NCBI RefSeq assembly: GCF_018294505.1
Contig: NC_057808.1
Location: 221,122,069 to 221,186,068, forward strand
Length of the DNA: 64,000 nt
From: Triticum aestivum
Lineage: Eukaryota; Streptophyta; Magnoliopsida; Poales; Poaceae
Direction: 5' to 3'
Shown: piece after piece, positions 1 to 12,203 of the stretch
Position numbering within the stretch: position 1 is the first letter of the stretch
Layout: each line of letters begins with the position of its first letter
Position numbers and translations under genes: made by a program
The notes under the pieces: model-generated
Told to the model about the DNA's origin: nothing
Databases searched by the model: none
What the model saw: only the letters and a program-made list of their open reading frames with translations

Positions 1-1166
1 TGATTCACCATGTTTAAGATATGGCACGTGTGCTTATAATATTAGCAACGTTGAATCTGTTCCTGCATACAACGGATTAAAAGTGTCCTGGCGGTTTACT
101 GCTAGACGGGTCATAACACACCATATAAAGCCATGGGAAACTAAAAATAGTTTATAACCGAGGCTGGCTTTAATTATAACCATATATAATTGAAAATATA
201 CCATACCTGTGATATTTGATCACACTGTTGGTTTACCAAACCAGTAGAATAAGGGTGATAACCCAAAACTTGAGCATTGGTAGTTATCATATATTGCCGG
301 CTTATGAAGAAAGCCAGGCCGGGTTAATAAACACCGGATATTATTTTATCTCATAATGGCGACTTATAGTTAAAAGCCAGGCCGGGTCAATGAACACCGG
401 ATATTAACTTATCATGTATTGACGACTTATAGTCGAAAGCCAAGCTGGGTCAATAAACACCGGTGAATTATAATCATAAAGCATTATGAACCTCATCAAA
501 TAAACCTCAAAAAATCTGACGAATAAAAACAAACGAAAAATGAGGCTTTTCATGGGCTGCCAGGCCGAAAATCGAGTGCTTTCACGGGCTGCACATGCCA
601 CTGAGTTAAACCGTTTTACAAACCTTATAAGATGGACCTCACATAACCAATCGTCGCTTTAACTTTGACAAGTTCAGGGTCTGCATAAGATTGACTTGTC
701 AAACGTTCAACGGGTCATTCCAGGAATACCTGGGCGGAGTGGCTTACTTAAAAAGGCAGGATAACCCGGGGTTTTAGGTGAATACACCTAGCTTCCAAGC
801 CTGGCTTTTAAGCCTACCACAAGGGTTATAGCAACTCTTGTTCTTTAGAACAAAAGAGCCCCCAAGCAATATTTCTGAGCTATGCTCAATGGGTACCTAT
901 GTTTGAGTTGTGCTTTTGCAACAGACTCTCTTTGGTCCCTTTAACCTGGGTAGCAAGCCCCCAAGTTTTTTATGTGTGTGTGGCCTATAAGTCGGATCAA
1001 AGGGTAATCATAACTTTGCTCTATAAAGCAGAAGCCCCCAAGTGACCAAAAACTCTTTATTTAAAGATAAAACGACAGAGGCCCTGCCTTAACAGGGATG
1101 CCGGCTTTATTATATTGGTCATAATATATACATTATCAGAATATGTACATCAGAAGAGCTAGTGAA
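1..1166 (-). other. 3' untranslated tail of the Tat-type element
   Basis: There is no gene here. The stretch lies between the end of integrase and the missing 3' LTR. It contains three imperfect tandem units (296-482) and three copies of a polypurine-tract-like word, CTTGGGGGCT on the minus strand, at about 856-867, 953-966 and 1031-1044. A long repeat-bearing 3' UTR is a known trait of the Tat lineage. Short open frames in it look like chance. Confidence 0.75.
296..482. repeat. three imperfect ~62-bp tandem repeats
   Basis: Units begin at 296, 358 and 421. Each contains the series cttat..., aaagccaggccgggt, and aacaccgg in the same order, so the period is 62-63 bp. They lie in the 3' untranslated region of the Tat-type element, where tandem repeats are known to arise in this lineage. 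Confidence 0.85.
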
Positions 1167-4100
1167 TCAGGTGTAGTAAGGCCGAAGATGAGCAATATTC
1201 CACGGCCGGTGGGTCTCCTCCTCCGATTTACGTGAGTCTTTGTGCTCTCGAACATCGATAAGGTAGTATGACCCGTTGTTCAGATTCTTGCTGACCACAA
1301 AGGGTCCTTCCCAAGGTGGGGATAACTTGTGCATATCAGTCTGATCCTGGATGAGCCGGAGCATTAGATCGCCTTCTTGGAAAGTTCTGGTTTTAACCCG
1401 GCGGATGTGGTAACAGCGCAGATCTTGCTGATAAATTGCCGAACGAGCCGCTGCGATGTCACACTCCTCATCTAACAGGTCAAGTGCTTCCTGACGTGCT
1501 TTTTCATTGTCAGCTTCAACATAAGCCGCCACGCGGGGCGAGTCATGACGGATGTCCCTAGGGAGAACCGCCTCTGCTCCATAAACCATGAAGAAAGGTG
1601 TGTAACCCGTAGACCTGTTGGGGTGGTGTTAATGCTCCATAGCACGGAAGATAACTCCTCCACCCAACAACCCGGCGTCCTCTGCAGGGGAACCATAAGC
1701 CGGGGCTTGATGCCTCTCAAGATCTCTTGATTGGCTCTCTCCGCTTGACCATTACATTGGGGGTGAGCCACTGATGACTTGTCAAGCCGGTTGTGCTCAC
1801 GTTGACAAAATTCTTTCATAACACCCTTGGACAGATTAGTGCCATTATCAGTTATGATACTGTGGGGAAAGCCAAAGCGGAAAATCACCTTTTTCATGAA
1901 CTGAACCGCCGTCGCCGCATCACATTTACTAACCGGCTCTGCCTCAACCCACTTTGTAAATTTGTCAACCACCACCAGGAGGTGTGTCTTTTTATCCTTG
2001 GACCTCTTGAAAGGCCCAACCATGTCAAGCCCCCAGACTACAAACGGCCAAGTAATTGGAATCATCCTCAATTCTTGAGCCGACACATGGGCGCATCGTG
2101 AAAACTTCTGACAACCATCACATTTACTGACCAGATCCTCAGCATCAGCATGAGCCGTCAGCCAATAAAATCCATGACGAAAAGCTTTATCCACGAGAGA
2201 CTTTGAACCGGCATGATGACCACAATCTCCTTCATGAATCTCACGGAAGATCTCACGACCCTCTTCTGGAGAAACACAATGTTGAAAAGCCCCTGTAACA
2301 CTGCAATGATGCAGTTCTCCATTGGCAATTGTCATTGACTTAGACCGCCGGGTTATCTGACTGGCTAAAGTTTCATCCTCAGGTAACTCGCCCCGGGTCA
2401 TATAAGCCAAATAAGGGACTGTCCAATCAGGAATAGCATGAAGGGCTGCCACCAACTGAGCTTCCGGGTCAGGAATAGCCAAATCCTCCTCTGTAGGTAT
2501 CTTGACCGATGGGTCATGTAAAACGTCGAGAAAGATATTAGGCGGCACCGGTTTATGCTGAGAACCCAACCGGCTTAAGGCATCAGCCGCTTCATTTTTT
2601 CTCCGATCGACATGTTCAACTTGATAACCCTTGAAGTGACCAGCAATAACGTCCACCTCTCGTCGATAAGCTGCCATGAGTGGATCCTTAGAATCCCAAG
2701 TACCAGAGACTTGTTGAGCCACCAAATCGGAGTCACGAAAGCACCTTACCCGGCTTAAGTTCATCTCCTTAGCCATCCGAAGACCGTGGAGCAAGGCCTC
2801 ATATTCAGCTGCATTGTTAGTGCAAGGGAACCTCAAAACGGAGAACATAACAAAATTTATCACCTCGAAGGGAAGCGAGCACAACTCCAGCCCCCGAGCC
2901 CTCCAATTGCCTAGACCCATCAAAGTGAATAGTCCAATACGTGTTATCTGGCTTTTCCTCTGGTGCATGTAACTCTGTCCAATCATTGATGAAATCCACA
3001 AGTGCTTGGGACTTGACAGCCGTACGAGGCACATACTTTAAACCGTGAGGTCCAAGCTCAATGGCCCACTTAGCAACCCAGCCAGTTGCTTCCCGGTTTT
3101 GGATAATATATCCCAAAGGAGCAGAACTAACCACAGTGATGGGATGACCCTGAAAATATTGCTTAAGCTTCCGGCTGGCCATGAAAACCCCATATACAAG
3201 TTTCTGCCAGTGAGGATATCTTTGTTTGGACTCAATAAGCACCTCACTGATGTAGTAAACCGACCTCTGAACCTGGTACTCTTTGCCTGCCTCCTTCCAT
3301 TCCGCCACAATGGCTACGCCGACAGCCCGGGCATTAGCAGCCAGATATAACAATAACGGCTCTTTATGAATAGGAGCAGCAAGAACGGGCGGCTCAGCCA
3401 ACTGTTTCTTCAGATCCTCAAATGCTTGATTAGCAGCGCCACTCCAAACAAAGTGATCCGTCTTCTTCATCATGTGATAAAGAGGAATAGCCTTCTCACC
3501 AAGCCGGCTTACGAACCGGCTCAAAGCCGCAATACGACCCGCCAGACGCTGAACATCGTTAACACACGCTGGTTTAGCCAAAGAAGTGATGGACTTGATC
3601 TTCTCCAGGTTAGCTTCAATCCCTCTGTTGTAGACCAGGAAACCCAAGAGCTTGCCTGCCGGTACACCAAAGACACATTTGGCCGGGTTAAGCATCATCT
3701 TGTAGATCCGGAGATTGTCAAAAGTTTCCTTCAAATCATCAATCAGGGTCTCCTTCTTTCTTGACTTCACCACAATGTCATCTACATAAGCATGAACATT
3801 GCGCCCAATCTGATTATGAAGGCAATTTTGCACACATCGCCGATAAGTCGCTTGGGCACTCTTGAGCCCAAAAGGCATAGACACATAGCAGAAGGCTCCA
3901 AGGGAAGTTATGAAAGCTGTCTTCTCATGGTCCTTAACTGCCATCTTGATCTGATGATAACCAGAATAAGCATCTAAGAAACTCAACCGCTCACAACCCG
4001 TCGTAGCATCAATAATCTGATCAATACAAGGGAGAGCAAAAGGATCAGCCGGGCAAGCCTTGTTTAAATCCGTGTAGTCCACACACATAAGCCAAGTGTC

Positions 4101-5183
4101 GTACTTCTTAAGTACTAGCACCGGGTTAGCCAACCACTCAGGATGAAAAACTTCAACAATAAACCCAGCCGCCAAGAGCCGGGCGACCTCTTCACCAATG
4201 GCCTTACGCCTCTCTTCATTGAACCGACGAAGAAACTGCTTGACCGGTTTAAACTTGGGATCGATATTAAGAGTGTGCTCAGCGAGTTCCCTCGGTACAC
4301 CTGGCATGTCACAAGGTTTCCACGCAAAGATGTCCCGGTTCTCACGGATGAACTCGATGAGCGCGCTTTCCTATTTCGGATCCAGATTAGCACTGATGCT
4401 GAACTGCTTGGATGAATCGCCAGGGACGAAATCAACCATCTTGGTATCATCAGCCGACTTAAACTTCAAAGCCGGATCATGCTCTGTAGTTGGTTTTTTC
4501 AGAGAAGTCATATCCGCCGGATCAACATTGTCTTTATAAAATTTTAACTCCTCCGTTGCACAAACCACCTCAGCATAGGCTGCATCACCTTCCTCGCACT
4601 CTAAAGCGATCTTCCGGCTTCCGTGCACAGTGATAGTGCCCTTGTAACCCGGCATCTTAAGATGTAGGTAAACATAACAAGGCCTTGCCATGAACTTAGC
4701 ATAAGCCGGCCGTCCAAACAGAGCATGATAAGGGCTCTTGATTTTCACCACTTCAAAGGTCAATGTCTCCGACCTGGAGTCATGATCATCTCCAAAAGCA
4801 ACTTCCAGAGCTATCTTACCAACTGGGTACGCTGATTTACCAGGCACCACGCCCTGGAAAACAGTGTTCGACGGTTTAAGATTTTTATCTGTCAACCCCA
4901 TGCGACAGAAAGTTTCATAATAAAGGATATTGATGCTGCTCCCTCCGTCCATGAGTACCTTGGTGAACTTATATCCTCCAACCTGTGGTGCGACCACCAA
5001 CGCTAGGTGACCCGGATTATCAACCCGGGGCGGGTGATCTTCCCGACTCCAGACAATGGGTTGTTCAGACCAGCGCAAGTAACAGGGAACCGCCGGTTCA
5101 ACAGCATTGACAGCCCTCCTATGAAGCTTCTGATCACGCTTACATAAGCTAGTGGTGAAGACATGATACTGTCCACTATTCAA
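1167..5183 (-). pseudogene. Tat-type pol: protease, RT, RNase H, aRNase H, integrase (broken)
   Basis: The decayed polyprotein reads leftwards. The aspartic protease core (DGGSSINILYY) lies near 4945-4985 and RT carries YVDD near 3775-3800. A classical RNase H follows, then a second RNase H that starts with HFDGS near 2925. Integrase has an HHCC zinc region near 2110-2240 and the catalytic D, D, E in DMVGPF, TDNGT and QAERAN; its C-terminal part lies in 1167-1589. Breaks seen: in-frame TAG at 5259-5261 and 4371-4373, a frameshift near 2820 inside the second RNase H, and another near 1600 in integrase. The gag-pol boundary near 5385 is also out of frame at an A-run. The enzyme would have reverse-transcribed and inserted the element; this copy cannot make it. 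Confidence 0.92.
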
Positions 5184-5364
5184 CTGCTTCGGGTTGCTCT
5201 GGTAACCAGACTGTTGCTGCTGTTGACTCCCCTGATTACTCTGCTGATTGTAACCACCCTAATGACCTTGATTGCCTTGACTACCCTGGAATCCAGAGCT
5301 AGAACCGCCACCGCCATAACCCGGTCCATGAGAGCCGGATCCTGAGCCACCACCTGGCCCATGA

Positions 5365-7445
5365 CTATCTTGAATTTTTTTTTGAATTTTTCAACTCTTT
5401 CATAATGAAGCAATCCTTCCAGAGGTGCCCAGACGCTCTTTCTCGCGTCCCATGTCTCGGGCAGGGCTGATTTAGCAGCTGCTCAAGATTGATTCCTGAC
5501 CCTCCAGTCCGTGGGGGCGGCGGTTTACCCTTACGACGCTGACCATTATTCTGCGTATTGGTGTTAGCCACAAAATCCAAACTATTATCAGCTTTGCTCT
5601 TACCGTTGTTTCCATGGCTCGCCGGATTGTGCTGCTGCCCTCTGGTGCTGCTGCTCTTCTTTCCCTTTCCCGGCTTTTCCTTGTCAGACTCGGGGTCCTT
5701 GGTACCATCAGAGTCAGTGTACTTAACCAGAGCTGCCATAAGTGTCCCCATATCATTGCAGTGACGTTTGAGCCGCCCTAATTTCTGCTTTAGGGGCGTG
5801 AAACGACAATTGTTCTCCAACATTAAGACTGCTGAATCGGCATTGATGTGATCCGACGAGTGCAGGATTGTTGAAACCCGGCGCACCCAATGGGTTGTCA
5901 ATTCACCTTGTTCCTGGACACAGGCGGCCAAATCCACGATTGACATGGGCTGCTTGCACGTATCCTTAAAATTCTGGATAAACCGAGCTTTTAACTCGGC
6001 CCATGACCCAATGGAATTAGCTGGCAACCCCTTCAACCAAGTACGAGCTGTCCCTTCCAACATCATGGTGAAGTACTTGGCGCACGCAGCATCGTCAACA
6101 TCCAACAGTTCCATCGCCATCTCATAACTCTCCACCCATGCTTCGGGAGGTAAATCGGCAGTGTAATTGGGCACCTTACGGGGACCTTTGAAATCCTTGG
6201 GTAATCGTACGTTACGTAGAGCCGGAGACAAACACGGCACACCCAAAGTCCTGAAAGTCACACCTGTCTCCACTGAAGTTGTCGGATGAACCGGGGAGTG
6301 CTGATGAGGTGCATATTGAGCCGCCAGCTCGGCCTCCCGACGCGCTCTTCCTTGATCCACGACGTTCTGGGCATTAACCCTACCACCCGCCGGGTTATGT
6401 CCACGGGACAGGTTACGGTTCCGTCCACTGCTTGACACGGCTGGTTCCTCAATATGCCTGCTATAACTCCGGCTTGGGAGAGGGGTTGAATGAATCCTGT
6501 CACGGCTGTAAGAATAAGCCTGCTGCTGAACCAAAGCTGTCTGAAGGAGCTCTCTAGCCCTCCGCGTCTCAACTGCCATTGGAGACTCGCCTTCAACTGG
6601 GAGAGCCGCCAATCGTGACGCGGCAGCGATCATGTTATCCAAGGGGTTAGAATAATGACCCGGCAGCGTCGGCACGTGCTGCGGTGGAATACTGTCTTGA
6701 CGAGGCGGGTCCGTAGTGCGCGGCTGAACCGGCGCTCTCGTTAAGCGTTTCAACCCGATTTACCATTGGCTGGTTACTGGTCCCTGCTCCGGGCGTGTTA
6801 AAGAGATTTCTCACTTTGTAAATCGGCGACAGGTGAGTCCGATGCCTTCTCCTCATGACATCATTTGATGCATTCTGATCTAACATGAGCCGGTAAGACT
6901 CCGACTGAATCCGCTGCGCCTGAGCATCCAACTCGGCCCGCATCGCGGCCATCCTCACATCCTCAGCTACCAGATCTTCCTTGGCTTGAGCTATTTGATC
7001 TCTCAACTTTGTGACTTCTGCATTATGCTGGTATCGGTTTGCCAGGTTAACCTCCGCTGTCATTAGTGTTGCTAAAGCGTCAAGTAAACCGGACAAGACT
7101 TGAGCCGGCGGGCGCGCAGGGCCTCCTGCCCCGGCAGCCGTGGCCGCTGCTGATCCGGAAATCATCTCTGCTGCAGTTGATGAGTGTTGCACTGGCTATG
7201 TTCCGGCCATGAAGATTGCAACCCGGTTCGGCGGCTCAAAGGGATCCGGAATACTGTCGCCATCGGAATAGCCCCCAAGCCAGCCGTCTTGCAGTTGATA
7301 CAACGACTCGGTCTCACCGGTGGATGACTCGCCATTCGAGTAAACGACTGTCTCACCGCCAGATACCAATCTATCCTCAGGTTCCGCTCCATGGATGAAT
7401 CCCACGAAGGCACGTTTCATGGCGGGCTGAACTCGGGCGGGTCTC
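5365..7445 (-). pseudogene. Tat-type gag, main part (broken)
   Basis: This is the structural capsid protein, which would package element RNA. The segment 7445-7197 carries an acidic stretch that continues from the gag start at 28626, on the other side of the inserted copia. A TAG at 7194-7196 interrupts it in frame. A predicted helical region with many heptad-like charged residues follows (7190-6900). A frameshift near 6745 leads into the retrotransposon-gag core, recognised by GTARTWLKGLP and the following SWAELKARFIQNF near 6000-6110. The end is lysine-rich and then runs into a Gly/Ser/Gln-rich linker before protease. No CCHC zinc knuckle of the usual kind was found; a Cys/His cluster (CPRHGTRERASGHLWKDC) near 5420-5475 may serve instead. 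Confidence 0.88.
7441..7445. repeat. target-site duplication GTCTC (left copy)
   Basis: The five bases directly before the copia LTR start (TGTAGG at 7446) match the five directly after its other end (28365-28369). This shows that 7446-28364 is one insertion into the Tat-type gag. Confidence 0.95.
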
Positions 7446-8287
7446 TGTAGGATCAAAAGTATGTCTAGAGGGGGGTGATTAGACTACTTGACCAAATAAA
7501 AATCTAGCCTTTTCCCAATTTTAGTTCTTGGCAGATTTTAGCAACTTTGCACAAGTCAAGCAATCAACCTACACATGCAATTCTAAGAGTATAGCAGTGG
7601 AATGCAAAACAATTCCACATGAAGGTAAAGGGAGGAGTTTAAGGGAGCAAACGCAATGTTGACACGGAGATTTTTTATCCGTGGTTCCGATAGGTGGTGC
7701 TATCGTACATCTACGTTGATGGAGAACCCACGAATGGGAACGGTTGCGCGAGTCCACGGAGGGCTCCACCCACGAAGGGTCCATGAAGAAGCAACCTTGT
7801 CTATCCCACCATGGCCGTCGCCCACAAAGGACTTGCCTCACTCGGGTAGATCTTCACGAAGTAGGCGATCTCCTTGCCCTTACACACTCCTTGGTTCAAC
7901 TCCACAATCTTGACGGAGGCTCCCAAGTGACACCTAGCCAATCTAGGAGACACCACTCTCCAAGAAGTAACAAATGGTGTGTTGATGATGAACTCCTTGC
8001 TCTTGTGATTCAAATGATAGTCTCCCCAACACTCAACTCTCTCTCACAGGATAGTATTTGGTGGAAAGATGATTTGAGTGGAAAGCAACTTGGGGAAGGC
8101 TAGAGATCAAGATTTATGTGGTTGGAATGGGATATCTTGACCTCAACACAAGTGTAGGTGGTTCTCTCTCAGAAAATATGTATTGGAAGTGTAGGCATGT
8201 TATGATGGCTCTCTCCACGAATGAAGAGTGGGTGGAGGGTATATATAGCCTCCACACAAAATCTAACCGTTACACACAAATCACCAA

Positions 8288-8594
8288 CTCGGTGGGACCG
8301 ATTCAGAGAACTTGGTCAGACCGATTTAGTTCATAATGTGACCGTTAGGCATTTCGGTGGGACCGACATGTCAACTCGGTAGGACCGATTTCTTAGGGTT
8401 AGGGCATAACGTAATCTCGGTGAGACCGATTACACAAACTCGGTGAGACCGATTTTGGTAATAGACAAACAGAGAGTTGGTCAGGCAAACTCGGTGGGAC
8501 CGATTCGCTCATCTCAGTTGGACCGAAACGTTACGAAAGGGAAACAGAGTGTTTGCATTGCAATCTCGGTGGGACCGATCGCTCATCTCGGTTT
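8288..8594. promoter_or_regulatory. dyad-motif array TCGGT-N3-ACCGA in 3' LTR
   Basis: About nine exact or near copies of a 13-bp dyad with arms TCGGT and ACCGA and a variable 3-base centre (ggg, gag, tgg). They sit immediately upstream, in element orientation, of the LTR TATA box at 8240-8247. The array continues beyond the chromovirus at 19623-19733. Confidence 0.8.
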
Positions 8595-8595
8595 G
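8591..8595. repeat. target-site duplication GTTTG (left copy)
   Basis: It is identical to 19576-19580 and brackets the chromovirus exactly between TGTAAC and GCTACA. Confidence 0.95.
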
Positions 8596-11360
8596 TGTAA
8601 CATCCCAAATTTTCAATTTGGAATGTTATACATTAGATCATCATTGCATAGCATATTTCATTGCATTTCGGCAAATCCTCGAAAATCCTAAGCAACTCAA
8701 GGACCCTAGGAGAGAGTTGGGGATTTTCCCGGTTTTCATATTTGATTTTTTTTATCAAATAATGAAACGAGGATTTTTGGTTTTAATTATTTTTCTCTCC
8801 GAAAAATATTTCGTATTAAAATAAATGAGAGGAGAAAATATGACTTCTCCAAAATAATTGAAATATTAGAGGAAAAATATTAAAATCAAATATTGGATTT
8901 TATTCGGATTTTATTTGCAATTTTAATTGCATTAGAAAAATTGCACGTTTTCAAAACTGTATTTTGGGCCAAGAAAATGTTCATCTCGTTCTAATTATTT
9001 TAATTAGACGGTGAAAATTTGTTTTGGCAATTTTGGATTTTTATTTATTTTTCTACGATTTTTTTAGGTTCGGTGAAATTATTTTTAAAAAAAATAATAA
9101 CTCACGAAGCGCGCCGACTGGGCCGAAACCCAGCCGACGGCCCAGCCCAGCCCCGCGCCTCGTCTCCCTCCTGGAGACCGAGACGGAGACCGCCGCCGCC
9201 CCGAGTCCCGCTCGTCGCCGCCGCCCCTTGCCCCTCCCCCAAGGCAGCACCCCCCTCCTTAAATACTCCCCCCCCCGCCCCTCTCTTCACCCCCGCCACG
9301 ACCCGAAGCCGCCCCGCCGCCGAGAGGACCCGCCGGAGCAGGAGCCCGACGCCGCCGCCTCGGGAAGCCCCGTACGCCGCCGCCCTCGTCGCCCCTCGCT
9401 GCCCCCGACGACGCCCGAGCCCCGCCGCCCTCTCCCGAACCCGCCGGAATACCTCGCCGGAGGTATAACCGCAGCCGCCGCCGCCGTGCCGGTTTTTTTT
9501 AAAACCGTTTGGTTTATTTTTTTCGAAACCCTAGATTTTTTTAATAGATCGGTTTATTTTTTTTGGTTTAGTTAGTTCGTGAACGTTCACCGATCCGTTC
9601 GTTTTAACGAACGTGTTCGTCGGTTTGTCGCAGCTAACGAACGTCCGTTCGTTTAACTGTTCGTCAGTTTTCTTTTTCGTCGGATTTTCCGCGATTATTC
9701 CAGATCGCGATTTCTGATCAGATTTTCGTTCTGGTTTATCTTTTAGCTCGTTTATCGGAATCAGGCGATTCAAGCGCCTAGAGTTTTGTCTCGAAATTCT
9801 CTTTCCGTTTAACCTATTCAAACAAGTTTTTGCTACTGTAAAATTTGACTTAGATCCAGATTAGTAAACGAAGCTTGTTTCTTTCGCCGTTTGACTTTCG
9901 TTGCTTCGTTTGATTCGATTCTTTTTGCAAACCGGAGTTCTTAAGTTGAACTTTCTGGTTAGATCTTTATTTGAGTTTTACCTGTGCATTAGATGAGTGC
10001 TTATTGTATGCTTGTTTGTTTGCGATAGAGTACCCGGAGTGCGCCGCTTGCTACTTCGAATCTCTAAGTTTCACGGATCATCAACAAGGCAAGTAACACT
10101 TTGATCATACCTCTTTTACTACCCAGTTTTATTGCATTGGACCAATCCTCAAACATTGCATGATTAGGATCTAATTAAATTGTGGGTATTGGGAAGTAGT
10201 TGAGGTAGTACCTATTACCTATTTATTATCAAACCTTTGGGAGTTACTTCTACGTTTGCTCATATTGCTATGCTATGCTAGTAGACGTGGATTGGGTTTG
10301 AGTGTTACCATGACAGATGTGAGATTGTTAATTAATGGTTAACCTTAAGGTGGCAACTAAAACTCACATCTGGGTGGATTGAGGTACCTGTGTATTCCAG
10401 GATTGCCTGTTTTCTTTTGGACCGCCACCCAGGTTCAAAGGGATCATGAGATTATTCATGCTAGAAACTTCCGTGTGCAGCCGCAAGCTATTATGGGCTC
10501 TAGCATAGTTGAGTAGGTTGTGTGAGCTCTTGAAGAGGTAGACTAGCAGATGTAGGGGATGTAGGTGGTACTGTCTACCCGGAGTAGAGAGTTAACGCTT
10601 CTGAAAGACTGTGTCTCGGTCATCCGTTTCTCAAACACCATGAAGTGCGAGAATCCCAACGGAGGAGATCGAGTCTTGTGGGGAAAAGTGCACAAACCTC
10701 TGCAGAGTGTATAAACTAATCATGGTTAGCCGTGTCCCCGGTTATGGACATCTTGAGTATCTAGTACTTGGATTATCATGTGAATCTCATCATGTTACTT
10801 TAATTAATTTTGTTGGGTTAATGATGATACTTAATTGGGATTGAGAATGCTGTCAACCATTCTCAATGTTTAACAACCACCATGATAGTTAAATAAAATT
10901 TATTCCTTTGCAGTAGGGAAAAATTGGCTTTTCGCAAAACTGTAACCATAGAGCCTTACACCAGCCATATATGCATGTAGTATAGCATTATTATGTTCAT
11001 TACTCTCTATGTGTTACATTGCCAGCATATTCCATGTGCTGACCCGTTTTCGGGCTGCAACGTTTCATGTTGCAGACTTTTCAGACGACGAGTAAGGTGC
11101 CTTAGGTCGTGGTCTTATACTCAGTGATGCCGTTGGAGTTGATGGACTCACTTATCTTCCAAGTCTTCCGCTGTTATCGTATTAGATGGCCTTAAGCCAT
11201 ATTTGTCATACTTATTTCTCTCTTGAGATACTCGTTGTAATAAGTGTGTGATTGCTACTCTGTTATAAATCCTCCATTTGTACTGTGCGTGTCAGCATTA
11301 CTGATCCAGGGATGACACTGGTGCACGGTAGATCAGACTGTTTGAGGTCTGGTCGCTACA
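8596..11360 (+). repeat. 5' LTR of the chromovirus
   Basis: It runs from TGTAACATCCC to GGTCGCTACA. It includes an AT-rich start, a GC-rich block (9100-9500) with a TATA-like TTAAATA at 9259-9265, a cluster of CGTTCG/CGAACG words at 9580-9660, and a long T-rich tail. Open frames in the GC-rich block are compositional. Close copies are at 16793-19575 and 40380-43019. Confidence 0.95.
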
Positions 11361-11364
11361 AAGG

Positions 11365-11376
11365 TGGTATCAGAGC
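11365..11376 (+). other. primer-binding site, initiator tRNA-Met type
   Basis: TGGTATCAGAGC lies four bases after the 5' LTR. It is complementary to the 3' end of plant initiator tRNA-Met and primes first-strand synthesis. Confidence 0.93.
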
Positions 11377-11471
11377 ACACGCTGACTGTAGGACACGACC
11401 ACTAAGCTTAAACCCTAGAACACTACTCTCTTCTCATTTCTGACTCCTCTCCACTTTCTACTCTTTTAGGA

Positions 11472-12203
11472 ATGGCGGATGCAAGGAACAAGTTCATGCA
11501 ACCGGATGAAGATACACCTTTTGGACGACACTTGAAGGAAGTCACTAAGTACCTGAACATCGGAATACCAAGCTTCACCGGGACTTACAAAGCCACACTA
11601 CCAGAAGAGGAGCGCTGGAAGATTCAAGTTCAAGTTCCAGGAAGGACGTTTACGCCAGTCACTGAGCCTATAGAGTTTTCCTTTGATGCACCAACCTGGA
11701 GTTTAGGGAAGAGCATGGCAGCCCACATCTCTATGGCACGCATTGGAGAAGTCTACCATAGGGAGCTTAAGGATACTATTTATCAGATTTGTGGACGCCG
11801 AGATGAGCAATGGGAGATGATCAGCACCAAGAAGGATGGATCAATTGCAGCTTTCATCCAGGAGCAAAACCAACACATTCGTCGCCAGGAGAACCAGATG
11901 TGCGCAGACATGTTAGATCTGAAGAAGGCATTGACCAAGATCACGGAGTTGGAGGAAGAACTCAAGTCTACGCGCGATGGATATGAGGAGGAGATCGCCA
12001 CGTTATTGGAGAAGAATGACGACCTGATAAAGAAGATCGGAGTATTCATGGGAGACCCAGCACCAGGAGGAGAAGATGACGATTCTACTTGCCCGGATAA
12101 CTACATCATCATCGACGACACCGACTCGGACCCCAGTGAAGATGACTTTGTTGATGAAGCTGGAGCAGATATCATGGAGTCTTCGACCGATCAAAATTTC
12201 TAG
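11472..12203 (+). CDS. extra ORF upstream of gag, coiled-coil protein, 243 aa
   Basis: An intact frame between the primer site and gag that is not part of the usual gypsy plan. The N-terminal ~100 residues form an unfamiliar domain with GIPSFTGTYK and EERWKIQVQVPGRTF. Residues ~120-195 look helical, with heptad-like Leu/Glu/Lys (ITELEEELKSTRDGYEEEI). The last ~45 residues are very acidic (DDTDSDPSEDDF). The start ATG at 11472 is two bases past a pyrimidine-rich stretch ending in TTTTAG, which resembles a splice acceptor. The function is unknown; a capsid-associated or RNA-handling role is a guess. It is open while pol in the same copy is broken three times, although a chance escape is possible for a shorter target. 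Confidence 0.8.
   Translation: MADARNKFMQPDEDTPFGRHLKEVTKYLNIGIPSFTGTYKATLPEEERWKIQVQVPGRTFTPVTEPIEFSFDAPTWSLGKSMAAHISMARIGEVYHRELKDTIYQICGRRDEQWEMISTKKDGSIAAFIQEQNQHIRRQENQMCADMLDLKKALTKITELEEELKSTRDGYEEEIATLLEKNDDLIKKIGVFMGDPAPGGEDDDSTCPDNYIIIDDTDSDPSEDDFVDEAGADIMESSTDQNF

Larger units (their letters stand above)
1..7445 (-). mobile_element. Tat-lineage Ty3/gypsy retrotransposon, 3' part
   Basis: This is the larger piece of a minus-strand gypsy element; its 5' LTR and the first part of gag lie at 28370-29179, beyond an inserted copia element. Reading right to left it holds gag, protease, reverse transcriptase, RNase H, a second archaeal-type RNase H and integrase, then a non-coding 3' tail from 1166 down to 1. 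The extra RNase H between RT and integrase marks the Tat lineage (Retand/Ogre/Grande relatives). The 3' LTR is not found here and should lie left of base 1, because the start of the 5' LTR (TGTTGGGG on the minus strand) does not recur in 1-1160. Proteins are broken by several stops and frameshifts, so the copy is dead. The family name is not assigned. Confidence 0.9.
7446..8595 (-). repeat. 3' LTR of the copia element, left portion
   Basis: It matches 26697-27846 almost base for base. In the element's own direction this is the downstream part of the LTR. It contains a TATA box (TATATATA at 8240-8247, minus strand). Part of the dyad array (8288-8594) lies on the upstream side of that box. It ends at the GTTTG target site used by the chromovirus. 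Confidence 0.95.

Noticed and set aside
9019..9575. Overlapping Pro/Arg-rich open frames, plus strand (and matching minus-strand frames at 9053-9299 and 17200-17719)
   Set aside because: They lie in the GC-rich block of the chromovirus LTR, occur in several frames at once, and lack any domain. Composition explains them.
11365..11376. tRNA gene
   Set aside because: Only the 12-base primer-binding complement of initiator tRNA-Met is present. The other sites in the window are likewise primer sites, not genes.
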